Positions 27,431 through 38,008 are shown, counted from the stretch's first letter. The stretch: 64,000 bases of DNA from Sphingobium chlorophenolicum (GCF_000722875.1 NZ_JFHR01000002.1:1-64000), one strand, 5' to 3'. Numbers and translations are program-made. Notes: a model not told the origin generated them from the sequence alone.

Positions 27431-28503
27431 TGCTCTACTGGCTGGCCCAGACCATGGATTTCGCGGGTGTGTTCAACCTCATCCGCTATTTGAGCTTCCG
27501 CGCCGGGGCGGCGATTGCGACCGCTTTGGTCATCGGCCTCGTCATCGGGCCGCGCTTCATCGGCTGGTTGCGGGTGCGGCAGGGCAAGGGACAGCCGATC
27601 CGCGACGACGGCCCGCAAACTCACCTTGCCAAGCGCGGCACGCCGACCATGGGCGGCCTGATGATCCTGACATCCGTGGTGTCTTCGGTGCTGCTGTGGA
27701 TGGATTTGTCGTCCATCTATGTATGGGCTTGTCTGTTCGTGACGCTGGGCTTTGGCGCCATCGGTTTCCTGGACGATTACGATAAGGTGACGAAGGCCAG
27801 CCACAAGGGGCTTTCGGGCAAGATGCGGTTGGCCTTCGAATTCGTGATTGCGGGCTTCGCGGCATGGCTGATCGTCAGCCAGCATGGCAATACGGCGCTT
27901 TACGTGCCCTTCTACAACGGTCCGGCGATTGAATTGGGGCCTTTCTATTTCCTGTTCGCGGCGTTCGTGATCGTGGCTTTCGGCAATGCGGTGAACCTGA
28001 CCGACGGGCTGGACGGGCTGGCCACCATGCCGGTCATCATCGCCTGCCTTGCCTTCACGGCCATCGTCTATCTGGTCGGGCGCGCCGATTTCGCCAACTA
28101 TCTGGGCATTCCTCATGTGCCGGGCGCGGGCAACCTGACCATCCTGTGCGGCGCGATCATTGGGGCGGGCCTTGCCTTCCTCTGGTTCAACGCGCCGCCC
28201 GCCGCCGTGTTCATGGGCGACACCGGCAGCCTGGCGCTGGGCGGCACCATCGGCGTGATCGCCGTCACCGCGCATCATGAAATCGTGCTGGGCGTGATCG
28301 GCGGCCTGTTCGTGGTGGAGGCGATGTCGGTCATCATCCAGGTCTTCTTCTACAAGCGGACCGGCAAGCGCGTGTTCAAGATGGCGCCGATCCACCATCA
28401 TTTCGAACAATTGGGCTGGGCCGAGCCGACCGTGGTGATCCGTTTCTGGATCATCTCCTTCGTGCTGGCGCTGGCCGGCCTTGCCACGCTGAAGCTGCGG
28501 TGA
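27430..28503 (+). CDS. mraY: Phospho-MurNAc-pentapeptide translocase MraY
   Basis: A 357-residue polytopic enzyme with about ten membrane helices that joins phospho-MurNAc-pentapeptide to undecaprenyl phosphate, giving lipid I. The active-site motifs [19 protein letters not shown] and [12 protein letters not shown], and the HHHFEQLGW region near the C-terminus, are all present. Start and stop overlap the neighbouring genes by 1 and 4 bases. Confidence 0.96.
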   Translation: MLYWLAQTMDFAGVFNLIRYLSFRAGAAIATALVIGLVIGPRFIGWLRVRQGKGQPIRDDGPQTHLAKRGTPTMGGLMILTSVVSSVLLWMDLSSIYVWACLFVTLGFGAIGFLDDYDKVTKASHKGLSGKMRLAFEFVIAGFAAWLIVSQHGNTALYVPFYNGPAIELGPFYFLFAAFVIVAFGNAVNLTDGLDGLATMPVIIACLAFTAIVYLVGRADFANYLGIPHVPGAGNLTILCGAIIGAGLAFLWFNAPPAAVFMGDTGSLALGGTIGVIAVTAHHEIVLGVIGGLFVVEAMSVIIQVFFYKRTGKRVFKMAPIHHHFEQLGWAEPTVVIRFWIISFVLALAGLATLKLR

Positions 28504-29894
28504 GCGCCATGGGGATCGTTTCGGACGTCTTTGCGGGCAAGAAATATGCGGTCCTGGGCCTGGCGCGGTCGGGCCTCGCCACGGTGGAATGCCTTGCCGC
28601 GAGCGGGGCGCAGGTCGTCGCCTGGGACAGCAGGGAAGAAGCCCGCGCCGCTGTCGCCGACAAGGCGGACCTGGCCGATCCGGCGGAAATCGATCTCAAG
28701 GGCTTTGAAGGCGTGGTCGTATCGCCGGGGGTGCCGCTCAATAAGCATCCCATCGCCATGCATGCGAAGCTGGCCGGGGTGCCGGTCATCGGCGACATCG
28801 AACTGTTCGCGCTCGCCCGCCCGGCGCTGCCGAAGCATCGGGTGGTGGGCATCACCGGCACCAACGGCAAGTCGACCACTACCGCTCTGGTCCATCATAT
28901 TATCGAGACGGCGGGCATTCCGACGCGCATGGGCGGCAATATCGGCCTGCCTATTCTTGGACAGGATCCGCTGCCGGAGGGCGGCGTTTATGTGCTGGAA
29001 CTGTCGAGCTATCAGATCGACCTGACGCAGAGCCTCGATTGCGACGTGGCGGTGCTGCTCAACATCACGCCGGACCATCTGGATCGCTATAATGGCTTTG
29101 AAGGCTATGTGGCGTCCAAAGCCCGGCTGTTCGAAATGCAGTCGGTGGATCATGTCGCGGTGATCGCTACCGAAGATGAACCGAGCCGCTCTATTTTCGA
29201 AAATCTCCGTCATTCCCGCGAAGGCGGGAACCCATCTCCTGACCTCACCTCAGGAAGCAAGGTTGGGGAGATGGATTCCCGCCTTCGCGGGAACGACGTG
29301 GTTGAGGTCAAATCAAGCGACATCGATCCCGCAGCCCAGGCCCGCTGGCCTGCGCTGCAAGGCCCGCACAATGCCCAGAACGCGGCCGTCGCCATCGCCG
29401 TCGCCCAGGCGCTCGGCATCGATGAGGCGATCATCGAGCAGGGCCTGCAAAGCTATGCCAGCCTGCCGCACCGGATGCAGCGCGTGCGGGAGCTGAACGG
29501 CGTCCTCTATGTCAACGACAGCAAGGCGACCAACGCGGCCTCGACCGCGCCTGCCCTGGCCGCCTATCCGCCGGTCGATGGGCGCAAGCGGTTGCACTGG
29601 ATCGTCGGCGGCCTTGCCAAGACCGACAATCTGGACGAGTGCGCGCCCTGGTTCGGCAATGTTGCGCAGGCCTATACCATCGGCGAAGCGGGGCACATGT
29701 TCGCCGATCTGCTGCGCCCGCACATGGCGGTGGATGATAGCGAAATGCTGTCGGCCGCCGTTCGCCGCGCGGCGCGGGTGGCGCGGCCGGGGGACGTGGT
29801 GCTGCTGTCGCCCGCCTGCGCGAGTTTCGACCAGTTCCGCGATTTCGAGGCGAGGGGCGATGCCTTCGCCGCCGCTGTCGCGGCATTGGACTAG
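28500..29894 (+). CDS. murD: UDP-MurNAc-L-alanine:D-glutamate ligase MurD, with a repeat insert
   Basis: A 464-residue MurD, adding D-Glu to UDP-MurNAc-L-Ala. Motifs: N-terminal [16 protein letters not shown]-loop [14 protein letters not shown] (about residue 117), [31 protein letters not shown] and C-terminal [12 protein letters not shown]. It is longer than usual because about 30 residues in the central domain (about 237-266, RHSREGGNP...DSRLRGND) come from a palindromic repeat at 29208-29298. The insertion lies in a variable surface stretch between core strands, and every core motif is intact, so the enzyme should still work; as an essential gene it must. GTG 28500 overlaps the mraY stop; ATG 28509 is an alternative. 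Confidence 0.94.
   Translation: MSAMGIVSDVFAGKKYAVLGLARSGLATVECLAASGAQVVAWDSREEARAAVADKADLADPAEIDLKGFEGVVVSPGVPLNKHPIAMHAKLAGVPVIGDIELFALARPALPKHRVVGITGTNGKSTTTALVHHIIETAGIPTRMGGNIGLPILGQDPLPEGGVYVLELSSYQIDLTQSLDCDVAVLLNITPDHLDRYNGFEGYVASKARLFEMQSVDHVAVIATEDEPSRSIFENLRHSREGGNPSPDLTSGSKVGEMDSRLRGNDVVEVKSSDIDPAAQARWPALQGPHNAQNAAVAIAVAQALGIDEAIIEQGLQSYASLPHRMQRVRELNGVLYVNDSKATNAASTAPALAAYPPVDGRKRLHWIVGGLAKTDNLDECAPWFGNVAQAYTIGEAGHMFADLLRPHMAVDDSEMLSAAVRRAARVARPGDVVLLSPACASFDQFRDFEARGDAFAAAVAALD
29208..29298. repeat. Palindromic repeat, family C, inserted in murD
   Basis: Arms 29208-29239 and 29267-29298 match at 30 of 32 positions as an inverted repeat, with the core TTCCCGCGAAGGCGGGAA. The frame stays open through both arms and the loop. 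The same core occurs at 19651-19720 and, more diverged, at 49316-49385. Confidence 0.92.
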
Positions 29895-29916
29895 GTTGCA
29901 TCGAAGGGGCCGGGGC

Positions 29917-31119
29917 ATGTTCAGGGCAGGCGAGCTTGTCAAAGAGTTCAGGAATCGCACCGTCCCGCGGGAGCGCACGGCGCTGGCCATCTGGTTCTGG
30001 GAAATCGACCGCGTGCTGCTATCGCTGATCGTTGCGCTGATGGCGATCGGGCTGGTGGCGGTGGCCGCCGCTTCCCCCGTCGCGGCCATCGACCGGTCGA
30101 CCAGCACGGTGTCGGTGACTCCGCTCATCTATTTCTACCGCCAGTTGATCTGGGTGTTCATCGGCTTGCCGGTCATGCTGGTGATTTCCATGCTTCCCCG
30201 GACGCAGGCGCGCAGGCTGGCCTTCGTTCTGTGCGTCATCTTCGCGGTGGCGCTGCTGCTGGTGCCGGTGCTGGGTTCGGTGGTCAACGGAGCGAAGCGC
30301 TGGATCGACCTGCCGGGTTTCCGATTCCAGCCGTCGGAATTCCTGAAGCCCGTCTATGTCGTCACCTTGGCCTGGCTGCTGTCGCTGCGCGGCAAGGATA
30401 TGACTTTGCCCGTGATCCCGCTGACCGGCGCGCTGACGCTGCTGATCGCGGCGATCCTGATGAAGCAGCCCGACTTCGGCCAGACGGTGATCTTCCTGGC
30501 CTGCTGGGGCGGGCTGCTGCTGCTGTCCGGCGTGTCGATGCGCGCCATCGGCGGCCTGGCCGGGGCGGCGTTGGGCGGCCTTGTTCTGATGTACCTATTC
30601 TATGAGAATGGCCGCCAGCGCATCAACGACTTTCTGGGGATAGGCGTGGCGCAGGATATGGGGCCGGATCAGACCGAACTCGCCTTCCGCACCATCACCC
30701 ATGGCGGTTTCCTGGGCGTGGGACCGGGCGGCGGCCAGGCCAAATTCCGCCTGCCCGAAGCGCATACCGACTATATCTTCTCCGTCATCGGAGAGGAATT
30801 CGGCCTGCTCGCCTGCATCGGCATCGCCTGCGTCTATCTGGCCATCGTTGTGCGAGTGTTCCTGCGCATGCTGGATGAGGATGATAATTTCACCATTCTC
30901 GCCGCGGCGGGCCTTACGACCCAGTTCGGTTTGCAGGCGATCATCAACATGGGCGTGAACGCGCAGATATTTCCTTCCAAAGGCATGACGCTGCCCTTTA
31001 TCAGCTATGGCGGCTCCTCTATGCTGGCGCTTTGTATCGGCGTCGGCCTGCTGCTTGCGTTCACGCGGCGCAATCCCTTCATGGGTCGGCACACGGTCGT
31101 CAAATGGAGTGGTCGATGA
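29917..31119 (+). CDS. ftsW: Septal peptidoglycan polymerase FtsW
   Basis: A 400-residue SEDS-family glycosyltransferase with about ten membrane helices that polymerises lipid II at the septum with FtsI. Signatures: VLGSVVNGAKRWIDLPGFRF with FQPSEFLKPVYV, and the C-terminal LPFISYGGSSMLALC. It begins 22 bases after murD, one of the few gaps in the cluster. ATG 29917 gives a 35-residue cytoplasmic tail before the first helix. Confidence 0.95.
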   Translation: MFRAGELVKEFRNRTVPRERTALAIWFWEIDRVLLSLIVALMAIGLVAVAAASPVAAIDRSTSTVSVTPLIYFYRQLIWVFIGLPVMLVISMLPRTQARRLAFVLCVIFAVALLLVPVLGSVVNGAKRWIDLPGFRFQPSEFLKPVYVVTLAWLLSLRGKDMTLPVIPLTGALTLLIAAILMKQPDFGQTVIFLACWGGLLLLSGVSMRAIGGLAGAALGGLVLMYLFYENGRQRINDFLGIGVAQDMGPDQTELAFRTITHGGFLGVGPGGGQAKFRLPEAHTDYIFSVIGEEFGLLACIGIACVYLAIVVRVFLRMLDEDDNFTILAAAGLTTQFGLQAIINMGVNAQIFPSKGMTLPFISYGGSSMLALCIGVGLLLAFTRRNPFMGRHTVVKWSGR

Positions 31120-32282
31120 GCATTTCCCGACACTTCGTCCTCGCCGCGGGCGGGACGGGTGGTCATATGATTCCGGCGCATGCCGTTGCGGAAGAGCTGA
31201 TGCTGCGCGGCCATCATGTCGCGCTGGTGACGGATGAGCGCGGCGCGAAGATTCCCGGCATTTTCGATAAGGCTCAGGTCCATGTCATGCCCGCCGGGCG
31301 GATGACCAGGAATCCGAAGAGCTGGCCGGGGGCGTTGAATGCGATTCTGGCGGGCCGGGCGATGGCGCGCCGGTTGAATGAGACATTCCGGCCGACCGCC
31401 GTGGTCGGCTTTGGCGGCTATCCGGCGATGCCCGCGTTGTTGGGCGCTCTGGCCGACGGCATTCCGACCGCGATCCATGAGCAGAATGCGGTGCTGGGCC
31501 GGGTCAACCGCTATCTGGCGGGGCGGGTAGATGCGATCGCGACGGCCTATCCGGACGTTCAGCGGCTCAAGGACAAATATGCCGACAAGGTTCATCTGAT
31601 CGGCAACCCCGTGCGCGAGGAAGTGAAGCAACTCCGTGAGGAGGAATTTCCGGCGCTGACCGACGAGAGCGTGTTCCGCGTGCTGGTGATCGGCGGCAGT
31701 CAGGGCGCGACCATATTGTCGAGCGTGGTGCCCGATGGTCTTGGCATGTTGCCGCTCAGCCTGCGCCGCCGTTTGCAGGTGACGCAGCAATGCCGGGCTG
31801 AGGATATCGAGCGGGTGCGCAAGCTATACGCTGATCTGGAAATCCCGGCCGACCTTGCCACCTATTTCAACGATGTGCCGGAAAAGCTGGGCTGGTCGCA
31901 TCTGGTGATTGCGCGGGCGGGGGCTTCGACGCTGGCGGAACTGACCTGCGCGGGTCGTCCGGCGATCCTGATCCCGCTGCCCAGCGCTATGGACGACCAT
32001 CAGACCGCCAACGCCCGTGAAATGACCGAGGCGGGCGGAGCGCGGACCATTCCGCAGGCGCGTTTCACGGCGGTGGAACTGGCCAAGCAGATGCAGAAGA
32101 TGGCGCTGGAACCCGGCGCCCTCCAGAATGCGGCGAAGCGCGCCCGCGCCTGCGGCCGCCCCGATGCGGCGCGCGACATGGCCGATCTGCTGGAAAGCAT
32201 CGGTCCCGCGCCGATCATGAACGATCCGCTGAAAGTCGGTCCGACGCCGACCAGCCTCAATCTCCAGGGAGTTCCCGCATGA
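31116..32282 (+). CDS. murG: Lipid II synthase MurG (GlcNAc transferase)
   Basis: A 388-residue GT-B glycosyltransferase adding GlcNAc to lipid I. The glycine-rich loop [13 protein letters not shown] at residues 8-20 and the second-domain [12 protein letters not shown] and [20 protein letters not shown] are typical. ATG 31116 overlaps the ftsW stop as ATGA; an ATG 12 bases earlier is possible. The C-terminal tail is about 20 residues longer than in Escherichia coli. Confidence 0.95.
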   Translation: MSISRHFVLAAGGTGGHMIPAHAVAEELMLRGHHVALVTDERGAKIPGIFDKAQVHVMPAGRMTRNPKSWPGALNAILAGRAMARRLNETFRPTAVVGFGGYPAMPALLGALADGIPTAIHEQNAVLGRVNRYLAGRVDAIATAYPDVQRLKDKYADKVHLIGNPVREEVKQLREEEFPALTDESVFRVLVIGGSQGATILSSVVPDGLGMLPLSLRRRLQVTQQCRAEDIERVRKLYADLEIPADLATYFNDVPEKLGWSHLVIARAGASTLAELTCAGRPAILIPLPSAMDDHQTANAREMTEAGGARTIPQARFTAVELAKQMQKMALEPGALQNAAKRARACGRPDAARDMADLLESIGPAPIMNDPLKVGPTPTSLNLQGVPA

Positions 32283-33700
32283 AGGGTGTCGGCACCGACA
32301 TCGGCACGATCCATTTCATCGGCATCGGCGGCATCGGCATGTCCGGCATCGCCGAGGTGATGCATAATCTGGGTTACAAGGTTCAAGGGTCCGACGCCGC
32401 CGAAGGCTATGTCGTGGAAGGGTTGCGGAAGAAGGGCATAACGGTGATGATCGGTCATAAGGCCGAAAATCTGGGCGATGCCGCCGTGGTCGTGACCTCC
32501 ACCGCGATCAAGAAGGGCAATCCGGAAGTCGATCTGGCGCTGGAACGCCGCGTGCCGGTGATCCGCCGCGCTGAAATGCTGGCCGAACTGATGCGGCTGA
32601 AATCGACCGTCGCGGTCGCGGGCACGCACGGCAAGACCACGACCACCTCCATGGTTGCGGCGCTGCTGGACGCGGGCGGGGTCGACCCGACCGTCATCAA
32701 TGGCGGCATCATCAACAGCTACGGATCCAACGCCCGCCTCGGCAACAGCGAGTGGATGGTAGTCGAGGCCGACGAGAGCGACGGCAGCTTCCTGCGGCTG
32801 GACGGCACGCTGGCGGTCGTGACCAATATCGATCCGGAACATCTCGATCATTATGGCAGCTTCGACAAGGTGAAGGACGCCTTCGTCGAGTTTGTAGAGA
32901 ATGTGCCTTTCTACGGCGCGGCGATGCTGTGCCTCGACCATCCGGAGGTGCAGGCGATCCTGCCCCGCGTGCAGGATCGGCGGATCGTCACTTATGGCTT
33001 TTCGGCGCAGGCCGACATTCGCGGCGAGAATGTTCAGCCCATTCCCGGCGGCAACCGCTTCGACGTGCAGATCCGCGAGCGGGACGGATCGCTCCGCCGG
33101 ATTGAGGGCATCGAAATGCCGATGCCGGGCCGCCACAATGTGCTGAACGCTATGGCGGCGATTGGCGTTGCGTTGCAGATGGGCATCGATGACGCGACGA
33201 TCCAGACCGGTTTCGCCAAATTCGGCGGCGTGAAGCGCCGCTTCACCAAGGTCGGGGAGATCGCGGTCGGCGGCGGCACGGCGACAGTGATCGACGATTA
33301 CGGCCACCATCCGGTCGAGATCAAGGCGGTGCTGGCCGCCGCCCGCGAAGGCGCGAAGGGTCGGGTCATCGCCGTGGTCCAGCCGCACCGCTTCACCCGC
33401 CTGCGCGACCTGATGGACGAGTTCCAGCAGGCCTTCAACGACGCCGATATCGTCTATGCCGCCCCGGTCTATCCGGCGGGCGAGCAACCCATAGAGGGCG
33501 TGGACAGCGCCGAACTGGTCGCGGGCTTGAAGCGCCGGGGTCATCGCAACGCCGCGACGGTCGAGGGCGCGGACGACCTGGCCCGCGTGATCGCGGCCGA
33601 TGTCCAGGCGGACGACATGATTATTTGCCTTGGCGCGGGCGACATCACCAAATGGGCGGCCGGGCTGGCATCGGCTGTGGCGGCGAAAGAGGTGGCGTGA
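32279..33700 (+). CDS. murC: UDP-MurNAc-L-alanine ligase MurC
   Basis: A 473-residue MurC, adding L-Ala to UDP-MurNAc as the first step of the stem peptide. Motifs: [18 protein letters not shown]-loop [14 protein letters not shown] (about residue 118), [12 protein letters not shown], and [17 protein letters not shown] 32279 overlaps the murG stop. Its own stop overlaps a small unknown gene by one base (TGATG). Confidence 0.95.
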   Translation: MKGVGTDIGTIHFIGIGGIGMSGIAEVMHNLGYKVQGSDAAEGYVVEGLRKKGITVMIGHKAENLGDAAVVVTSTAIKKGNPEVDLALERRVPVIRRAEMLAELMRLKSTVAVAGTHGKTTTTSMVAALLDAGGVDPTVINGGIINSYGSNARLGNSEWMVVEADESDGSFLRLDGTLAVVTNIDPEHLDHYGSFDKVKDAFVEFVENVPFYGAAMLCLDHPEVQAILPRVQDRRIVTYGFSAQADIRGENVQPIPGGNRFDVQIRERDGSLRRIEGIEMPMPGRHNVLNAMAAIGVALQMGIDDATIQTGFAKFGGVKRRFTKVGEIAVGGGTATVIDDYGHHPVEIKAVLAAAREGAKGRVIAVVQPHRFTRLRDLMDEFQQAFNDADIVYAAPVYPAGEQPIEGVDSAELVAGLKRRGHRNAATVEGADDLARVIAADVQADDMIICLGAGDITKWAAGLASAVAAKEVA

Positions 33701-33897
33701 TGTTCGAACTGCTGAATGTCGGTCTGGAGATGCAGAAGCGGATGATCGACATCCAGATGCAGGGCATCGAGGTCGCGCAGGAGATGGTCGATGCCGCGCA
33801 GCGCAATGTGGAAGCGGGCCTCGCCGCGAATCAGGCGGGCGAAGCGGGCGTGAAGGCGATGAAGGGCTGGATGAGGCTCTGGGGGATGCGCGATTGA
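33700..33897 (+). CDS. 65-residue protein of unknown function between murC and murB
   Basis: A 65-residue, probably all-helical protein ([20 protein letters not shown]... ending in WMRLWGMRD), rich in Met, Gln and Ala, with a heptad-like pattern across residues 5-45 suggesting a coiled coil or amphipathic helix. No signal or membrane helix. Its ATG overlaps the murC stop and its stop overlaps the murB TTG, so it is locked into the translational chain of the cluster. This tight placement supports a real gene. I do not recognise a family. Confidence 0.7.
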   Translation: MFELLNVGLEMQKRMIDIQMQGIEVAQEMVDAAQRNVEAGLAANQAGEAGVKAMKGWMRLWGMRD

Positions 33898-34829
33898 CGC
33901 TGGCCGCGACGATCCTTCCTTCGGTACGCGGCTCGCTCAAGGCGGATGCGCCGCTCGCTCCCCTCGTCTGGTTCAAGGCGGGCGGTGTCGCGCAATGGCT
34001 GTTCGAGCCGAAGGATGCGGACGATCTTTCCGATTTCCTGCATGATCTGGACCCGGCGATACCGGTGATGGCGCTGGGGCTGGGGTCCAACCTGATCGTC
34101 CGCGACGGCGGCGTTCCGGGCGTGGTCGTGCGTCTTGGCAAGCCCTTCACCAAGGTGGAGCAGGTCGACGCGACGTCGCTGCGTTGCGGGGGAGGGGCTT
34201 CGGGCATTCTCGTCTCCTCGACGGCGCGGGATGCTGGGATAGGGGGGCTTGAATTTCTGCGCTCGATCCCCGGCACGGTCGGCGGCTTCGTGCGGATGAA
34301 CGGTGGGGCCTATGGGCGCGAGACTTGCGATATTCTGGTCGAGTGCGACGTGGTGTTGCGGTCGGGAGAGCGGGTGACGTTGCCGCTCGATGCGCTGGGC
34401 TATACCTATCGCCACAGTAAATTGCCGGAGGGCGCTGTGGTGGTGAGCGCGGTGTTCCGGGGCGTTCCGGGCGAACCTGCTGCCATTCAGGCGGAAATGG
34501 ACCGCATCGCCGCCGCCCGCGAGGAAAGCCAGCCGCTGCGCAGCAAGACCGGTGGATCGACCTTCAAGAATCCGGAGGGCCACAAGGCTTGGGCGCTGGT
34601 GGACGAGGCGGGGTGTCGCGGCCTGCAACTGGGCGGCGCGCAGGTTTCGGAAAAACACACCAATTTCCTGCTGAACCTGGGCGATGCGACCAGCGCCGAT
34701 ATCGAGGCGCTGGGCGAGGAAGTGCGGCGCCGGGTGAAGGCAAAGAGCGGCGTCGAACTGGAATGGGAAATTCAGCGGGTGGGCAGTTTTGCCGATGCCG
34801 CTCAAAACCTTATGGGAGTGAAGAAGTGA
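33894..34829 (+). CDS. murB: UDP-N-acetylenolpyruvoylglucosamine reductase MurB
   Basis: A 311-residue flavoenzyme that reduces UDP-GlcNAc-enolpyruvate to UDP-MurNAc. FAD-binding motifs LGLGSNLIVRDGGVPGVVV and RSIPGTVGGFVRMNGGAYG, then GGSTFKNPEG and AQVSEKHTNFLLN with the catalytic acid region, place it in the MurB family. No ATG gives a sensible N-terminus; TTG at 33894, overlapping the previous stop as TTGA, is the best start. Confidence 0.93.
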   Translation: MTLAATILPSVRGSLKADAPLAPLVWFKAGGVAQWLFEPKDADDLSDFLHDLDPAIPVMALGLGSNLIVRDGGVPGVVVRLGKPFTKVEQVDATSLRCGGGASGILVSSTARDAGIGGLEFLRSIPGTVGGFVRMNGGAYGRETCDILVECDVVLRSGERVTLPLDALGYTYRHSKLPEGAVVVSAVFRGVPGEPAAIQAEMDRIAAAREESQPLRSKTGGSTFKNPEGHKAWALVDEAGCRGLQLGGAQVSEKHTNFLLNLGDATSADIEALGEEVRRRVKAKSGVELEWEIQRVGSFADAAQNLMGVKK

Positions 34830-35776
34830 CCCGTGGCCCATGGCATGTTGCCGTCCTGATGGGCGGCTGGTCCGCCGAGCGGCCGGTTTCGCTCTCGTCG
34901 GGCGAGGGCGTTGCCAAGGCGCTGGAATCGCGGGGGCATCGGGTCACGCGCATCGACATGGATCGCGACGTCGCGCTGCGGCTTTCCGAAACCAGGCCCG
35001 ATGTGGTTTTCAACGCCCTTCATGGCGTTCCGGGCGAGGATGGCACAGTGCAGGGCATGATGGACCTGATGGGGCTGACCTACACCCATTCAGGCCTCGC
35101 CACCTCCGTCATCGCCATCGACAAGCAGCTTACCAAGCAGGCGCTGGTGCCCCATGGCATCCCCATGCCGGGCGGCCATATTGTGCCAAGCGCCAGCCTG
35201 TTCGAAGGTGATCCCCTGCCGCGCCCCTATGTGGTGAAGCCGGTCAATGAGGGCAGTTCGGTTGGCGTGGCCATCGTGACGGAGGGCGGCAATTATGGAT
35301 CGCCCATCGGCCGCGATGTCGAGGGGCCATGGCTGCATTTCGATGAGCTGCTGGCCGAACCCTATATTCGCGGGCGGGAATTGACGACCGCCGTGCTGGG
35401 CGACGAAGCGTTGCTGGTGACGGAATTGCGCCCGAAAAGCGGCTTCTACGATTTCGACGCCAAATATACCGACGGCATGACCGAACATGTCTGTCCTGCC
35501 GACATTCCCAATGAGATTGGCGAGGCTTGCAAGGCGATTGCCCTGCGCGCGCACCAGTTGCTGGAATGCAAGGGCGCTTCGCGCTCCGACTTCCGCTGGG
35601 ACGACACGCAGGGGGTCGAGGGGCTGTTCCTGCTGGAAGTGAACACGCAGCCCGGCATGACGCCGCTCAGCCTGGTGCCCGAACAGGCGGCGAAGCTGGG
35701 CATTGACTATGCCGAGCTGGTGGAGCGTATTGTCGAGGACGCGCTCGGGGCAGCAAAGGGGGCGAAGCATGGCTGA
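34826..35776 (+). CDS. ddl: D-alanine-D-alanine ligase
   Basis: A 316-residue ATP-grasp ligase making the D-Ala-D-Ala used by MurF. Motifs: VLMGGWSAERPVSLSSG, FNALHGVPGEDGTVQGM, VVKPVNEGSSVGV (ATP loop) and LEVNTQPGMTPLSLVPEQ at the metal site. GTG 34826 overlaps the murB stop. The end overlaps ftsQ by 8 bases. Confidence 0.95.
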   Translation: MTRGPWHVAVLMGGWSAERPVSLSSGEGVAKALESRGHRVTRIDMDRDVALRLSETRPDVVFNALHGVPGEDGTVQGMMDLMGLTYTHSGLATSVIAIDKQLTKQALVPHGIPMPGGHIVPSASLFEGDPLPRPYVVKPVNEGSSVGVAIVTEGGNYGSPIGRDVEGPWLHFDELLAEPYIRGRELTTAVLGDEALLVTELRPKSGFYDFDAKYTDGMTEHVCPADIPNEIGEACKAIALRAHQLLECKGASRSDFRWDDTQGVEGLFLLEVNTQPGMTPLSLVPEQAAKLGIDYAELVERIVEDALGAAKGAKHG

Positions 35777-36716
35777 AGCACGTATCCGGCGTGGTGGGAC
35801 GGCGCGGCTGACGCATGCGACCGGCGCGCGCGGCCGCAGCGGGGCGAGGGGGCGTCCGGCCAAGCGCCGCAGTTGGGTGGACGATCTGCTCGACCTGCTG
35901 CCTTTCAGCGAGGAGACGCTTCAGCGCATGGCGAGTTGGGCCATCGTCGGCATCGTGCTGGCGGCCGTGGCGGGCATCGCCATGCTGATGGGCCTGCCCG
36001 CCATGGTCGGGCAGAAGGCGTCGGAACTGGCCGCCAATGCCGGTTTTGAGGTCGAGAAGGTCGAGGTGCGCGGCGTCGAGCGGATGGACGAACTGCCCAT
36101 CTACAATATCGCGCTGGGGCAGGTGAACCGCTCCATGCTGGCGCTGGACCTGCCGAAAGTGCGCGATGAGATGCTGAGGCTTGGCTGGGTCAAGGATGCG
36201 CGCATATCCCGCCGCCTGCCCGACACGCTGGTGGTCGACATTGTCGAGCGCGATCCGGTGGCGGTGTGGCAGCATGGCGGCAGGCTGCACCTGATCGACG
36301 TGCAGGGCGTAGTGCTGCAATCGGTGTCGGCGGGCGCGATGCCCGATTTGCCGCTGGTCGTCGGGCCGAACGCCAATCTTCAGACAGCAGGCCTTAACAA
36401 GCTGATGGAAAATGCGCCTGCGTTGAAGCCGATGCTGGCGGGCGCGACCTGGGTCGGAAACCGGCGCTGGGATTTGCGCTTTCAATCCGGGGAGACGCTG
36501 TCGTTGCCCGAAGGCGACAAGCCCTCCGCCACCGCGCTGGTCAACTTTGCCCGGATGGATGGGGTGAACCGCTTGCTGGGCCGGGGCATCGTGAAGTTCG
36601 ACATGCGCGATCCAGACCGCTTCGTGCTGCGCCTGCCGCAGGGACAGGCGAATGACGGTTCCGTCGAAAAGCCTGCGGCGAGCGCGGAAACGCCCGCCAA
36701 GGGCGAGGAAGGCTGA
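35769..36716 (+). CDS. ftsQ: Cell division protein FtsQ
   Basis: A 315-residue bitopic division protein. A long basic cytoplasmic tail (RRGGTARL...GARGRPAKRR) precedes one membrane helix (about residues 56-80), a POTRA domain (FEVEKVEVRGVERM onward) and the FtsQ domain (DARISRRLPDTLVVDIVERD). It links FtsL-FtsB to the divisome. ATG 35769 lies within the end of ddl. The C-terminus is Pro/Ala-rich. Confidence 0.93.
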   Translation: MAEARIRRGGTARLTHATGARGRSGARGRPAKRRSWVDDLLDLLPFSEETLQRMASWAIVGIVLAAVAGIAMLMGLPAMVGQKASELAANAGFEVEKVEVRGVERMDELPIYNIALGQVNRSMLALDLPKVRDEMLRLGWVKDARISRRLPDTLVVDIVERDPVAVWQHGGRLHLIDVQGVVLQSVSAGAMPDLPLVVGPNANLQTAGLNKLMENAPALKPMLAGATWVGNRRWDLRFQSGETLSLPEGDKPSATALVNFARMDGVNRLLGRGIVKFDMRDPDRFVLRLPQGQANDGSVEKPAASAETPAKGEEG

Positions 36717-36721
36717 ACCCC

Positions 36722-38008
36722 ATGGCCCAGCCCAAGGTCGAGAAGTTCGTCACCGCGATCGATATCGGATCGTGGAAAGTGTCCGCGCTGATCGCGGGGC
36801 GCACCGAAAATGGCGAACTGGCGATCCTGGGGACGGGCCAGCGGGAGAGCCGGGGCGTAAGGCGCGGCTTCATCGCGGACATGGAGCGCACCGAACTCGC
36901 CGTGCGCGAGACGGTCGAGCAGGCCGAGCGGGTCGCGGGCACCAATATAGAGGATGTATGGGTCAGCTTCTCCGGCGGCAGCCTGGTCAGCGACGTCGTC
37001 ACGGTCGAGCGCGACATGGGCGGCTATCGCGTCGAGCAGGCCGACATTGACGACCTGCTCACCACCGGCCAGCAGGGGATCGATCCCGAAGGGCGCGTGG
37101 TGCTGCATGCCCAGCCGACCTGCTTCACCATCAACGGCCGTGTGCCGGTGAAGAAGCCGCTTGGCATGCATGCCGATCTGCTGGGCGTCGACATCCATGT
37201 CGTGCTGGCCGACGGGGCGCCGCTCGCCAATCTCGACCTGTGCGTGCGCGGCGCTTATCTGAACGTCAATTCCATCGTTGCTTCGCCCATCGCGACCGGC
37301 CTTGCCTGCCTGTCCGAAGAGGAGCGGGACTTAGGGGTCGCGCTGGTCGAACTGGGCGCGGGCGTCACCAATGTCTCGCTCTATGCGGGCGGGATGCTGG
37401 TGGGGCTGCACAGCATTCCCATCGGCGCGTCCGACATTACCGACGACATCGCCTCCGCCTTCGGCATCCGCCGCAGCCAGGCGGAGCGGATCAAATGCTT
37501 CTACGGCTCGGCGATGCAGAACCGCCGCGACTTCCGCGACATGATAGAGATCGCCACGCCGCATGGCGATGTCGCCATTCCGGGGCAGAGCGCCGGTCCC
37601 AACGCCGACGGCGGCAAGATCACCCGCGCTGCGCTGGTGGCGGTGATTTGCGAGCGGCTCAACCAGATCATGGTGGAGGTTAACGCGGCGCTCGCGGGCA
37701 TGGGCTTCAACACGCCCACCGGGCGGCAGGTGGTGCTGACCGGCGGCGGGGCGGAGATGAAGGGCATTGCCGACTATGCCCAGGGCGCTTTGGGGCGCGC
37801 CGTGCGGATCGGACGGCCCCGTGGCCTTGCCGCGCTGCCGGAGGCTCATAGTGGCCCGGCCTTTGCGACCCTCGCGGGCCTTGCGCTTTATGGCGCTTCA
37901 AACCCGGTTGATCTTAGAACGATAGCGCCCGCTCCTCAGACGGTTCATCGTATCAGCGCGCCTGCATGGTGGCAGAGAATGGTGAAGGCAATGAAGACGA
38001 ACTATTGA
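36722..38008 (+). CDS. ftsA: Cell division protein FtsA
   Basis: A 428-residue actin-like ATPase that tethers FtsZ to the membrane. The N-terminal AIDIGSWKVSALIA is the phosphate-1 loop, VELGAGVTNVSLYAGG the phosphate-2 loop, VVLTGGGAEMKGI the adenosine motif, and the C-terminus PAWWQRMVKAMKTNY is the amphipathic membrane-binding helix. It begins 5 bases after ftsQ. A 109-base gap then separates it from ftsZ. Confidence 0.96.
   Translation: MAQPKVEKFVTAIDIGSWKVSALIAGRTENGELAILGTGQRESRGVRRGFIADMERTELAVRETVEQAERVAGTNIEDVWVSFSGGSLVSDVVTVERDMGGYRVEQADIDDLLTTGQQGIDPEGRVVLHAQPTCFTINGRVPVKKPLGMHADLLGVDIHVVLADGAPLANLDLCVRGAYLNVNSIVASPIATGLACLSEEERDLGVALVELGAGVTNVSLYAGGMLVGLHSIPIGASDITDDIASAFGIRRSQAERIKCFYGSAMQNRRDFRDMIEIATPHGDVAIPGQSAGPNADGGKITRAALVAVICERLNQIMVEVNAALAGMGFNTPTGRQVVLTGGGAEMKGIADYAQGALGRAVRIGRPRGLAALPEAHSGPAFATLAGLALYGASNPVDLRTIAPAPQTVHRISAPAWWQRMVKAMKTNY

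Noticed and set aside
28500..29894. murD as a pseudogene because of the repeat insert
   Set aside because: The frame is intact from start to stop, all ligase motifs are present, and the gene is essential and single in the cluster.
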